A DNA stretch of 64,000 bases from CAZSBB01 sp964605235 (GTDB taxonomy: Bacteria > Planctomycetota > Phycisphaerae > Phycisphaerales > Phycisphaeraceae). Under the pieces are notes generated by a model. It searched no databases, had not been told where the DNA came from, and worked only from the letters and a program-made list of their open reading frames with translations. A program made the translations under genes and the position numbers. Positions 18,923 through 28,611 of the stretch are shown piece after piece. Position 1 is the stretch's first letter; every line of letters begins with the position of its first letter. Where the stretch lies: NCBI GenBank assembly GCA_964605235.1, contig CAZSBB010000002.1, positions 1-64,000 on the forward strand. Direction: 5' to 3'.

Positions 18923-21319
18923 TCAGCGCCAGACCGCCAGCGCTGGGCGCACATCACCATGCGCGACGCGCCGCACCGCGCGGGCGAGTTCGGGGCGCAT
19001 CACCAGTTCCGCCGACTCGTAACACGCCACGATGCTTGAGCCGCGCGCCAGGTGTTTCTCCACCTGTTCCTGCACCCGCAGCGGATGCATGGGATAGCTC
19101 TCGTCGCCCCAGAAAGTGCGGGTGAACGCCGGGCCGAACTGGCAGGCCGTGCCTTGCATCACCGCCGCCAGACCCGCGACATCCGGCTCGCGCGCGGCGG
19201 TGCGGTCCTCGATAATCACCGCATCCACCACGCCTTCCCGCGCCCAGCGTCCCGGGTCCACACCCATCAGCGGGCTGGCACAACCCACGCGCACATGCAG
19301 CGGCGCCCCCGGATGCTGCGCGTGCATTGCCGTGCGCAGCTCGCGCAGGAACTCGGTCATGATCGTGACCTGCAAGTCCACCACGCGCGGGTCAAACGGC
19401 GTCAGGTGGCGCATGTTCAACCCGTTGTGCTCGCGGGCGAAGCGCTCGGCCACCACGTCCGCGTACATCACCTTGGGCAGATGCCGCAGCGTATCGATCA
19501 GGATGCCGTGCGCGCCCTTGTCCAGGGCTTCGAGCGCCAGGTCGATCCAGAACTGTCGGACCTGCGGATGCAGCATGCACAGCTTGCCGCGTACGGGCCT
19601 GCCGTGAATATCCTGCTCGCATAGGTGCTGATTTTCGACATAGAAGCGGCTGATCGGATACTTGCCGAAGTAGTGCTCGCCTTCGTTCTGAATCCGCAGC
19701 CAGCCAAAGCAACGCATCCGCCGGGTGCGGCAGGAATCGATCGCCGCCTGCAGCCGGTCGAAGCCGGCGAACAGTTCGATGACGCGCTGGCAATATGCGC
19801 GGTCACGCGGGTCGGCAAACGCCGGGTCATCGGGCACCACATTGTCCGCGCCCGGCACGCGCGAGGGATACTCCCAGGCAGCGCCGCCGAGTTTGTAATA
19901 CAGCAGGTCGAAACCCGCGTGCTGATGGGCTTCCACCATGGCGTCGACCAGAGCCGCGGTGTCGGCGGCGTAATGGTGATACCACATGAAAGCGTCGAAG
20001 ATCGCCGCCACCTGCACCGGCTGCTGGTCGCGGAAGGTGGGCAACGCCGGGGCCCGCGCTGGCAGTAGTTCCACTTGCCGCACCCCGGCCGGGAGCGCCC
20101 CGACATAGTGCAGTGCGCCGGACACCTGCCGCAGATGCAGCGCCTGTTGCCGCAGATCAAACACGCCGGCAAACACCGCCTGCGCTTCGCCGCGATGCTG
20201 GTCTTTGCCCATGACCATGCGCCCGTGCGCTTCATCACTGCTGCGCACCCAGACACGCGGCTCCACCACGCCCTTGCCCGGCGCCGCCAGATGCAGATGC
20301 ACCTCATAAATCCCCGGCTGCGGCGGACGAATCACCACTTCCTGCACCGGGGCAGGAAGCCGCATCGGCGCATGCCGCAGCACGCTGTCGGGAACACGGT
20401 CTTCCGCCTGCGGCGCGAGCCAACCCGGCCCGCCTTGCACGTCACACTGCTGACTGGTCGTGCGCTCCACCGGCCAGCGCCACAGCGCGCCGGCGCCATC
20501 CGCCACGATCAACCAATCACCAGTTCCGTCGCGCAGCAACGTCGCACTGGCGGGGCCGGTGACGCGCACTTCGCCATCGACAGCCTGCAGCACGCGCCCG
20601 CGGTCGTAGCGCAGCTCGTCGGCATCGGGCTGCTGGAGATACAACAGAACATGTCCATCGCCCGTGCCCACCAGCAGGTCGCAAGCGCCTGTGCCATGCC
20701 AATCCACCACGCACGGGCAAGCGGGACCAGCCACTTCCAGCGGTCGCTCGCCGGCGAGCAAGGGCAACCCCGCCGCGGAATAGCCGGCCTGCAAATCCGA
20801 GGTGACATACCGGAGCACCCGGCCCTGACTGTCGCCCACCAGCAGATCCGGCTGCGCGCCCGCGCGCCAGGTCGCAAAGTCCGGGCAACCCAGCGGCGCC
20901 GGCCAGTTGGTGCGCTCGGTGATCTGCACCGTCTCGTTCACCTGCTGCACCCAGGCGCGAAAGTGCTGCTTGACCGTGGGCATCAGCAGCGCGATGAGCG
21001 TATCGCCGGTCGGCAACTGGTGGAATGCGGGATAGCAGTAATGCGCGATGGTCGGAAAGCCGCCTTTGCCGATGGGCTGGAAATCATCCTTGGCGTAGTA
21101 GCCGACGGGCACGAGGCGCGGCTCATCCCATGGGTGGACATATCCCCGCAACGAGCCGATTTCATCCGCCACCAGCAGCACCGCCGCACCATCGGCACAA
21201 TGCCACGCCCGCACCACCGGCCGGCGTCCGTGGACGAAGGGCTCGCCGCCGACGCGCTGCCGCGCGCCCAGCGTCAGTAACGTGCGGGATGACCAGGACG
21301 ACACGGATGGGGTGGACAT
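18923..21319 (-). CDS. Propeller-like plus TIM-barrel-like protein (putative glycoside hydrolase)
   Basis: 798 aa, no signal peptide seen. The first 330 residues contain FG-GAP/VCBS-like beta-propeller repeats (DLLVGDSQGRVLRYV and DLLVGTGDGHVLLYL). The C-terminal half (about 440-790) has the look of a glycoside-hydrolase-10-like TIM barrel: FDLLYYKLGG, MRCFGWLRIQNEGEHYFGKYPIS, a GILIDTLRHLP strand with an acidic residue, and VVDAVIIEDRT. Catalytic residues cannot be assigned. It begins 14 nt after the 1287-aa gene, so both share a transcript. Its function is probably carbohydrate-related but remains open. Confidence 0.6.
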   Translation of the reverse strand: MSTPSVSSWSSRTLLTLGARQRVGGEPFVHGRRPVVRAWHCADGAAVLLVADEIGSLRGYVHPWDEPRLVPVGYYAKDDFQPIGKGGFPTIAHYCYPAFHQLPTGDTLIALLMPTVKQHFRAWVQQVNETVQITERTNWPAPLGCPDFATWRAGAQPDLLVGDSQGRVLRYVTSDLQAGYSAAGLPLLAGERPLEVAGPACPCVVDWHGTGACDLLVGTGDGHVLLYLQQPDADELRYDRGRVLQAVDGEVRVTGPASATLLRDGTGDWLIVADGAGALWRWPVERTTSQQCDVQGGPGWLAPQAEDRVPDSVLRHAPMRLPAPVQEVVIRPPQPGIYEVHLHLAAPGKGVVEPRVWVRSSDEAHGRMVMGKDQHRGEAQAVFAGVFDLRQQALHLRQVSGALHYVGALPAGVRQVELLPARAPALPTFRDQQPVQVAAIFDAFMWYHHYAADTAALVDAMVEAHQHAGFDLLYYKLGGAAWEYPSRVPGADNVVPDDPAFADPRDRAYCQRVIELFAGFDRLQAAIDSCRTRRMRCFGWLRIQNEGEHYFGKYPISRFYVENQHLCEQDIHGRPVRGKLCMLHPQVRQFWIDLALEALDKGAHGILIDTLRHLPKVMYADVVAERFAREHNGLNMRHLTPFDPRVVDLQVTIMTEFLRELRTAMHAQHPGAPLHVRVGCASPLMGVDPGRWAREGVVDAVIIEDRTAAREPDVAGLAAVMQGTACQFGPAFTRTFWGDESYPMHPLRVQEQVEKHLARGSSIVACYESAELVMRPELARAVRRVAHGDVRPALAVWR

Positions 21320-21333
21320 GGGTGGACCTGACT

Positions 21334-24300
21334 TCAGGGATGTTCGATCGACTCACGCGACAGGCTGATGCGATCATTGTCCCCATACATCTGCGGCTGC
21401 TGGTTGTCGCAGACAAGTTGCAGCATGACGCGCGGGGCGGGGGCTGGCAGTTTCAGTCGCACCTGCTGCGGGTGATAGTTCAAGCCGGTGGCGGGGGGCA
21501 GCTCGGCGAGCGCTTGCTGCGCCAGCACCTTGCCCTGATCGTCGAGCGCCTGCAGCGTGACGCCACGGGCGGGTGTTTGGCCCAGGTTCACCACGCTGGC
21601 TTCCACCGTGCGGGCGTCAATCCAGCTTGACTGTTCGCCGTTGAGCGCGGGGTCTGCCCGGGTGAAGAAATCCTCCTCACTGAGCTTATTCAGCGTGATC
21701 TCGACTTCCACCAGTTGGCCCGGTTCCAGGGTGATCGGAATCCCGGCGGCGCGGTGTAAGGTGAGGCGTTGCGGGGCGGCTGCACCCACACGCACGTCAT
21801 ACGCGCCCAGCGGGGTGCGCCAGGTGCGCAGCGTGCCTTGCTCGGCCGCAGGGGCGAAGCTGTAGAGCCAGAGTTTCAGATGCGTGTCGGACTTCTCGCG
21901 CACCCAGCCGGCGAAATCACTGAAGCCCGCATAGCTGACGAAATGCCGGGGATAAATCTGGTTGCGCTCGTCAGGAATCTCGCCCAGGAGCATGAAGGTG
22001 GCGACAGCATCGGGCGGCCAGATGCGGTCGTTCTGCGGCTCACCGCGGGTGTAAGCGTCAAACAGCAATCGAATGTTGCGCAGCGAAGCATCGAGCGCCG
22101 CCAGCGCCGGCTCATCTTCGCCGGTCAGTTCGAAGCGCAGGTAGCGCTGTCGGGCGTTGTGGCCAAAGCGATCCGTGGTGACATGCTTGAGGTCCGCACT
22201 GTCTGACCACGTGAGCAGTTGCTGACGGTACTTGTCGCGCTCGACGACATCGAGGGTGGCGATGGTGTCATTGAGGCGGAAGTGCCCCAGTTGTGGATCG
22301 CCAAAGCCGTAGGTCGCCTGACGGAAGCGTTCGTCGCCGGTGAGGTGAAACGCGCCGACGAACAGGCTGGAGAAGCCGAACCCGCGCAGGCGGCGGTCGT
22401 AGCGGGTGATGCTGCCGTCGAGCCGGGTGGCGGCGGGAAAATCCTTCCGGCCGGCTGCGCGAACGTCGTCGAGATAAGCGCACCAGCCGCCGGCGTAATC
22501 GGTGACGAACTGCAGCGCCGTCGGCTGACGGTTGAAGTAGCTCAGCAGCAGGGCGGGGTGGACGAACAGGGCATTGCCAAAGGCGTCCTGGCCGGAGGAG
22601 CCCTGGTCGCGCACTTCGTTGTAGCCGTAGTAGGTGGAACGGAAGCGCAGCCGGCCGTGCACATCGCGGGCGGTGAGTTTCTCCAGCACGGTGCGGGTCG
22701 CCTGGGCGTTGCGCAGCACCCACGCGGGATTGGCCCAGTCCATCAGCGCCAGCATGGGCAGCATGTTGGTGCCGTTTTCATACGCATGCAGTGGGTCCGT
22801 CGGCAGCGTGGTGAGACCTTCGGTGAGGACGCCGAATTGCTCGCAGGCGTGCAGCACCGCCGCGGCGCTGCGCAGGTAGCGACCGTCGCCGGGCATGGTC
22901 AGGTGGTACTTGGCGAAGTCCTGGGCGAAGTCGGTGTCGTCGTTCAGGTCGTCGCCGAATTCACCACTGGGCGCCTGGCGGTTTTCGATCCACCAGTCAT
23001 ACACTGCCCGGCAGCCGCGCAGCAGCTCGCGCTGACGCAAAGCCCAATCCGGCGCGTCGGCATGGCCCGGCACGACCGCGGGGGTGATGGGCGCTTCATC
23101 GACGTAATCCTTCTGGGTCCACGCCCAGATGGCTTTGCTCGTCGGCTCGTCGGGAGCGAAGTGCCGCAGCGCCGCCAGCGGGTAAAACATTTCCGCGGTG
23201 AGCTTGTAATGCTTGGGCAACTCCACCGCTGGGTCGGCAACCGCGCCCCACGGCCGAGGCGAACTGAGCAGCGCGAACCGCGACAGCACCAGCGGCAAGT
23301 CCATCGCCAACTGCTGCCGCTGCGCCTGAGCGACATCGCCCGTCAGCCACGCGATGCTGCCCGCCAATTCGACCTCATGGGAAAACACCAGGCTCAACCA
23401 GACGGCGCCGCCGGCCGGGACGATGCGGTCCACCACATCCAGCGGCAGCGTCAGGCGGGCGGGTTGGCCGGGTTGCGGGTTTTCGAGTTGGGCATCAAAG
23501 GCGAACCAGCGCCGGCTGGGCAATTGCGGGTCACGCAGTTCCACGCGCAGCAAGGGATTGGTCTGGCGGCAGCGCACCTGCAGGTCCAACAGCAGAGCAG
23601 ACAACGGGCGATCCGCAGCGCCGGTCGGCAGCAGCAGGTGGTGATAACGCAGCGCGGGCAAAGTATTCCACTCGGCAGGCGCATCCGGCACGGTGCAGGC
23701 GAAGACCGCGCGGTCGCCCTGAGCGCAGCGCGCCAGCAATTCGCGCTGCGCGGCGGTCGTGGCATCCGCTTCCGCCAGTTGGCCCAGCGTCCAGCGCTGC
23801 GCTGCGGCGCCGGTTAATCCCTCAGCGGTGAAGCGATAGCAGGAGATTTCATTGATGCGATTGACGCGCCCGCTGCGGCTGGCGTCATCCACGGAGCTGG
23901 CGTCCAGCCCGCTTTGCGCGTCATCGCGGAACACGCTGATCCACCCGGCGGGCAACGACGACTTGGGCCGCCAGTGCGTAACGAATTGCTCACAGCGCAA
24001 CTGCGCCAACGGCACGGTCGTGGGACGGTCCAGCGTCGGCCCCGGCCAGATGCCGCCGGCGAAATCGCCTTCGAGCACCATCAGATCCACCGGCTCCGGC
24101 AACTCGACATGCAACCCATTGCCCCGGTTGTAGCGGTAACCGTACGTCGCCGGCCAACCGCTGCCGAGTTTGCCGTTGCGCACATCGTTGCATTCATTAC
24201 GCACCGCGCGGGCCTGCGTGGGCAGCACCTGACGCACCGCATTGGCGTGCGGGTCTGGCGCATTGAGCAGCAGATGCGGACGCTGCGCTTGAGGAACGTC

Positions 24301-25197
24301 CCAGCCCAGGTCGCGCCGGCGCTGCTGGATGGCTGCGTCATCGAACGTCACGGCCGGCAATTCGCTGACGCTGGGCGCGCGGTTGTCGTGCGCCAGGTTT
24401 GCAATCTGCGTGGATGTCAGCACGCGGTCAAACACATACAACTCGTCATACGCCACGTCGGCATCCGGGCGCAGCCAGAGGCAATCGACATCCGCCACCC
24501 GGGCGAACCAGGGGCGGGGTTCGTTGAACTTGCTGTAGGGTTGGCCATCGACAAACACCGCCAAGCCGAGGGTTTCATCCCAGGTCAGGGCGATGTGATG
24601 CCACTGGTCTTCGCTGAGCGTAGGGGCGTCTTTGCCGGGGCCGAGGGTCTGGGGACGGTAGACCTCATTGGCGACGGAGAACACCAGCCCGCCGCCGGGT
24701 TTGAGCTCCAGACGCAGATAGCGGATCCAGTACAACTCGTCGACGCTGCTGACGACCAGGGGTTCGAAGCCGTAGGGTTTGTTGCGGTACTTGAGGAAGA
24801 ACGCCAGCGTGCCGCGCTGCGCCAGCAGGTTGCCGCGGGCATCGGGAAAGCCCAGTTGTCGGCCGCCGGTCAGCGCGTTGCCGAAACGCCCGGGGACGAT
24901 CTCACCCCCGCCGGCGGTGAAATCCAGGATGGGGTAGCGGCCCTGCGTGGGCAACGGATCGCCGGCGGCGATATCGGCGGCGCGGCCCTGATCGAAGCTG
25001 ATGTGCAGGAGCGGGGCGGGTGGGTCAGCCTGGAGCGGGTTGTTTTGCCACAGATGAACACAGATGAAAGTCAGGAGGGAGATGAAGCAGGGATGAAGAA
25101 AATGTCGTTGTGGGCGCAGGGCAGACTGCGGGCGATGGGGCGTGCGGTGTTGCGTGCTGATGGGGGCTGGGGCGTCGGGTTTCATTTGCAGGTACAT
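21334..25197 (-). CDS. Large secreted LamG-like protein
   Basis: 1287 aa. A predicted export signal at residues about 33-57 (hydrophobic core CFISLLTFICVHLW, cleavage after LQA) is followed by a concanavalin/LamG-type lectin-like domain at about 60-270 (GTLAFFLKYRNK, WHHIALTWDETLGLAVFVDG, YDELYVFDRVLTS). A discoidin-like part and, from about 690, a helical region with a glycosidase-like (alpha/alpha toroid) feel follow (YGFGDPQLGHFRLND, GSSGQDAFGNALFVHPA). Catalytic residues cannot be assigned. The signal core is encoded by a dispersed repeat (25048-25103). Co-transcribed with the upstream pseudopilin and downstream 798-aa gene. Confidence 0.65.
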   Translation of the reverse strand: MYLQMKPDAPAPISTQHRTPHRPQSALRPQRHFLHPCFISLLTFICVHLWQNNPLQADPPAPLLHISFDQGRAADIAAGDPLPTQGRYPILDFTAGGGEIVPGRFGNALTGGRQLGFPDARGNLLAQRGTLAFFLKYRNKPYGFEPLVVSSVDELYWIRYLRLELKPGGGLVFSVANEVYRPQTLGPGKDAPTLSEDQWHHIALTWDETLGLAVFVDGQPYSKFNEPRPWFARVADVDCLWLRPDADVAYDELYVFDRVLTSTQIANLAHDNRAPSVSELPAVTFDDAAIQQRRRDLGWDVPQAQRPHLLLNAPDPHANAVRQVLPTQARAVRNECNDVRNGKLGSGWPATYGYRYNRGNGLHVELPEPVDLMVLEGDFAGGIWPGPTLDRPTTVPLAQLRCEQFVTHWRPKSSLPAGWISVFRDDAQSGLDASSVDDASRSGRVNRINEISCYRFTAEGLTGAAAQRWTLGQLAEADATTAAQRELLARCAQGDRAVFACTVPDAPAEWNTLPALRYHHLLLPTGAADRPLSALLLDLQVRCRQTNPLLRVELRDPQLPSRRWFAFDAQLENPQPGQPARLTLPLDVVDRIVPAGGAVWLSLVFSHEVELAGSIAWLTGDVAQAQRQQLAMDLPLVLSRFALLSSPRPWGAVADPAVELPKHYKLTAEMFYPLAALRHFAPDEPTSKAIWAWTQKDYVDEAPITPAVVPGHADAPDWALRQRELLRGCRAVYDWWIENRQAPSGEFGDDLNDDTDFAQDFAKYHLTMPGDGRYLRSAAAVLHACEQFGVLTEGLTTLPTDPLHAYENGTNMLPMLALMDWANPAWVLRNAQATRTVLEKLTARDVHGRLRFRSTYYGYNEVRDQGSSGQDAFGNALFVHPALLLSYFNRQPTALQFVTDYAGGWCAYLDDVRAAGRKDFPAATRLDGSITRYDRRLRGFGFSSLFVGAFHLTGDERFRQATYGFGDPQLGHFRLNDTIATLDVVERDKYRQQLLTWSDSADLKHVTTDRFGHNARQRYLRFELTGEDEPALAALDASLRNIRLLFDAYTRGEPQNDRIWPPDAVATFMLLGEIPDERNQIYPRHFVSYAGFSDFAGWVREKSDTHLKLWLYSFAPAAEQGTLRTWRTPLGAYDVRVGAAAPQRLTLHRAAGIPITLEPGQLVEVEITLNKLSEEDFFTRADPALNGEQSSWIDARTVEASVVNLGQTPARGVTLQALDDQGKVLAQQALAELPPATGLNYHPQQVRLKLPAPAPRVMLQLVCDNQQPQMYGDNDRISLSRESIEHP
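25048..25103. repeat. CAGATGAACACAGAT repeat, copy 2, overlapping a signal-peptide coding region
   Basis: Plus-strand CCACAGATGAACACAGATG plus GATGAAGCAGGGATGAAG, related to 12628-12672. On the minus strand it encodes residues about 32-50 of the 1287-aa protein. Confidence 0.65.
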
Positions 25198-25267
25198 CCA
25201 ACACGCTGGTGGGCAGGCGTGTGAGGCGGCAAGCGTTGGGCTTGCGGAGTGGTGAGGGCGGGAGCAA

Positions 25268-26011
<744 letters not shown>

Positions 26012-26033
26012 CGGATGATCCTTGAGCGGGAAC

Positions 26034-27182
26034 TCAGCGGGAGGACGTCGTGCACGTGGTGGCTCCGGGCAGCAGGGTGCAACCCAGAGCGAGATGGCGC
26101 ACCGGCAGATCGCGCTGCAGCAGCCGATCCGCCAGCAGGTCGACGCCGCGACGGCCCATTTCCGTCAGCGGCACTTCGATGGTGGTCAGCGGGCCGTCGT
26201 GCAGGGCGCGGGCGCGCGGCTGGCCGTCAAAACCCATGATGAAAAAGTCCCGGCCGACGCGCAGCCCATGGGCTTCAGCGCCGAGGATGAAGCCCAGCGC
26301 CAGATCATCGCTGGCGGCAAACAGGGCGCGGGGGCGACGGTCTTCCAGTTGGAGAAACTGCGGCACCAGGCGGGCGGCGCTGCGGTCGTCATAGTGATTG
26401 CAGAAGAAGCAGTGCGCGGGGTCGACCGCTTGGCCCAGCCCCAGTTCCAGGCCCCGCAGCCGCGCCGCGGAGGTGACATCCCAGCCGCTGCCCCCGCGCA
26501 GATGGCTGCGGCCGATGAAACCCACAGACGCATGGCCGCCGGCGCGCAGGTGCGCCCCGGCGAGATAGCCGGCGTGCTCCTGAGCGATTTCCACCACGTC
26601 GTAACCGCACTCGGCGGCGACCAGCGGCTCACAGGTGTGGCGCAGCACCACGGCCGGCACGTCGGCGGGCAAGGTCAGCGGATGCGTCAGCCAGACGGGG
26701 GCCACCACCAACCCGTCGAAAGCATGGGGCAAAGATGGCAGATCAAACGGCAGCGGCAGGGCGACCAACTCGACCCTGGCGCCCTGGGCAGTCAAATCAC
26801 TCTGGGCTTGACGCAAAGCGGTCTGCATGGTGGTGTCGGAGCCGAGGTGTTCAGAGGTCACCAGTGCGACCGTCAGACCCGTCAGCCGCCCGTGCACCAG
26901 CGTGGGAGCGTAGGGCGATTCGCTGGCTTGTTCGTGCACCGCCCGGCTGTCCAGGTCGCGCGCCACGTAGGTGCCCGACCCCTGCCGCGCCACCAGCAGA
27001 CCCTCCTCCGCCAGCGCTTTGACCGCCAGATGGGTGTTGCGCTGGCCGGCGCCCAGCAGCCGCGCCAGCTCCGTGACATTGGGCAGCCGTTCGCCGGCAC
27101 GCCAGTCGCGGCCCAGACGCTGGTACAACTCCTGCTTGAGCAGTTCGACGACCGGGGGGTTGCGAGTGGCTGTGCTGGTCAT
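26034..27182 (-). CDS. GntR/LacI-hybrid transcriptional regulator
   Basis: 382 aa. An N-terminal GntR-type winged HTH (about 8-75: LKQELYQRLGRDWRAGERLPNVTELARLLG, then TYVARDL) is joined to a LacI-like ligand-binding domain (about 95-375: GLTVALVTSEHLGSD, DVPAVVLRHTCEP, FIGRSHLRGG, ALFAASDDLALGFI, FDGQPRARALHDGPLTTIEVPLTEMGRRG). This hybrid is the AraR-like arrangement that responds to sugars. First gene of the operon with pseudopilin, LamG protein and the 798-aa protein. AT-rich palindromes lie upstream. Confidence 0.9.
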   Translation of the reverse strand: MTSTATRNPPVVELLKQELYQRLGRDWRAGERLPNVTELARLLGAGQRNTHLAVKALAEEGLLVARQGSGTYVARDLDSRAVHEQASESPYAPTLVHGRLTGLTVALVTSEHLGSDTTMQTALRQAQSDLTAQGARVELVALPLPFDLPSLPHAFDGLVVAPVWLTHPLTLPADVPAVVLRHTCEPLVAAECGYDVVEIAQEHAGYLAGAHLRAGGHASVGFIGRSHLRGGSGWDVTSAARLRGLELGLGQAVDPAHCFFCNHYDDRSAARLVPQFLQLEDRRPRALFAASDDLALGFILGAEAHGLRVGRDFFIMGFDGQPRARALHDGPLTTIEVPLTEMGRRGVDLLADRLLQRDLPVRHLALGCTLLPGATTCTTSSR

Positions 27183-27209
27183 GCTGGGAAAAGTCTAGCA
27201 GATAATGCG

Positions 27210-27248
27210 ATATTTGCAATAACAAATCAGGCAAATATGTAAACATAT
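27210..27248. promoter_or_regulatory. Candidate operators for the GntR/LacI-hybrid regulator
   Basis: Two inverted repeats: ATATTTGC (27210-27217) with GCAAATAT (27231-27238), and ATATGT-AA-ACATAT (27235-27248). They lie 28-66 nt upstream of the regulator start. Confidence 0.45.
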
Positions 27249-27390
27249 AATTAATAGTTACTTGCATTGTGATTGGTCGGAGTTGGGGAGAGCAGCGGAC
27301 GGGGGAACCGCGCCCTGAAGCTAACGCGCCGGCCAGGTGGACAATGCACGGCGTTGTGTCGGTGCCGGCGGAGACTGGCTTGGAAATGAG

Positions 27391-27528
27391 CTCAAAACTC
27401 ACCACAGAGGCACAGAAGACCCAAGCGAGCAAGCCTGCGAAGCCAACTGCTCCTGAGGACTTCCCCGCATTCTCGGGAAGCATGTCCCGGTGCTCTCTGT
27501 GGCTCGGTGGTTTTATTCTCTTGAGATG
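27391..27528. repeat. CACAGAG inverted-repeat element, copy 3
   Basis: Left end CTCAAAACTCACCACAGAGG; right end CTCTCTGTGGCTCGGTGGTT followed by TTGAGATGG. The middle differs from the other copies. Confidence 0.85.
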
Positions 27529-27533
27529 GTTGC

Positions 27534-28445
27534 TTAGAACAAGCCATCTTTGCTGAAGCGCACGATCATCGGCCCAAACAGCACCAGCAGCACCGCCACG
27601 AGGATCAACATGCTCGGCACCAGGATGCGCAGGCTTGCCGAGGCGCTGAGCTTCTCCGCCCGCACGCTGCGATGCATGCGCATCATGTCCGACTGGTTCT
27701 TCAGAATCTGACTCAGCGGCGAACCCATCGACTCCGCCTGGTTCACCGCGCCCACCACGCTGCGCAGCGACTCGAGCGGAATGCGTTCGGCCAGATGCGC
27801 CAAGGCTTCGCTGCGCTTGGCGCCGAATTCGATCTCCGCCAGCACGATGCGCATTTCCTGATTGAAATCCTGCTGCGGCTCATCCTTGATCAGCGTGGTC
27901 ACCGCCTCAGTGAAAGTCGCGCCCGCGCCCATCATCAACGCGATCAGGTCCATGCTGTAGGGCAGTTGCTTGCTGATCCGCATCACCCGGCTGGCGCCCA
28001 TCGACTTGGCGGTCGACAACGGCCCATAAAACCCCAGCAGGGTCATGATGAAAATCAGCAGCGGGTCCAGCGGCACCCCCGGCAGCAGCGCCAGGAGCGC
28101 GGTGCCCAAACCCATCGCCCAACTGCACAGCAGGCAGATCGCCAGATATTCGTTGACGCTGTAACCGCTGGGATTGCCGGCCGCATCGAGATGCTGGCGG
28201 GTGTAGTTGCGCAGCGCGGGAATGCCGATGCGCGCGGCTGCGTTGAGCGCCAGGTTCATCACCGGCGCCAGCAAGGGCGCTTCAAACAGCGTCTTGCGCG
28301 TGTCCACGCCGACCGCCACCGCGATGCGGCGATGGATCGGCGGCTCCACCGGCACCGGATAGCGGAACACCGCCCAGATCAACAGGAACACTCCCGCAAA
28401 CAGCAGGAGCGAGACGCCGATCTGGATGGCAATTTCCATGGTCAT
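27534..28445 (-). CDS. tadC: Tad pilus assembly protein TadC (type II secretion F domain)
   Basis: Inner-membrane platform protein of the Tad/Flp pilus system, 303 aa. The GspF domain occupies about 130-265, with the characteristic LPYSMDLIALMMGAGATFTEAV and SMGSPLSQILKNQSDMMRMHR segments. Transmembrane helices lie near 10-25, 105-150 and 275-295. Last gene of the cpaB-cpaF-tadB-tadC series, separated from tadB by an inserted CACAGAG element of about 115 bp. Confidence 0.92.
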   Translation of the reverse strand: MTMEIAIQIGVSLLLFAGVFLLIWAVFRYPVPVEPPIHRRIAVAVGVDTRKTLFEAPLLAPVMNLALNAAARIGIPALRNYTRQHLDAAGNPSGYSVNEYLAICLLCSWAMGLGTALLALLPGVPLDPLLIFIMTLLGFYGPLSTAKSMGASRVMRISKQLPYSMDLIALMMGAGATFTEAVTTLIKDEPQQDFNQEMRIVLAEIEFGAKRSEALAHLAERIPLESLRSVVGAVNQAESMGSPLSQILKNQSDMMRMHRSVRAEKLSASASLRILVPSMLILVAVLLVLFGPMIVRFSKDGLF

Positions 28446-28471
28446 ATCGCGCTCATCCCACCAAAGGCATG

Positions 28472-28585
28472 GTCACCACAGAGCCACAGAGGACACGGAG
28501 TGAAAGCAGGAGCAGCCGCATGGCTCATGATGTATCTGCAATTCTCAGTAGACATAACTCGGTGCTCTCTGTGCCTCGGTGGTGC
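28472..28585. repeat. CACAGAG inverted-repeat element, copy 4, inside the tad operon
   Basis: Left arm GGTCACCACAGAGCCACAGAG, right arm CTCTCTGTGCCTCGGTGGTG, lying between tadB and tadC. Confidence 0.85.
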
Positions 28586-28611
28586 TCTTTCCTGCTGGAT
28601 TTCAGGCTCGC

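Larger units (their letters stand above)
27183..27533. other. 351-bp intergenic region with operator-like palindromes and CACAGAG repeat
   Basis: The 27200-27260 part is strikingly AT-rich for this genome and holds two inverted repeats next to the GntR-type gene start. The rest is occupied by CACAGAG copy 3. No gene is seen. Confidence 0.6.

Noticed and set aside
27391..28585. CACAGAG elements as coding for short peptides
   Set aside because: Open frames through them are broken and resemble the well-known spurious translations of this repeat.
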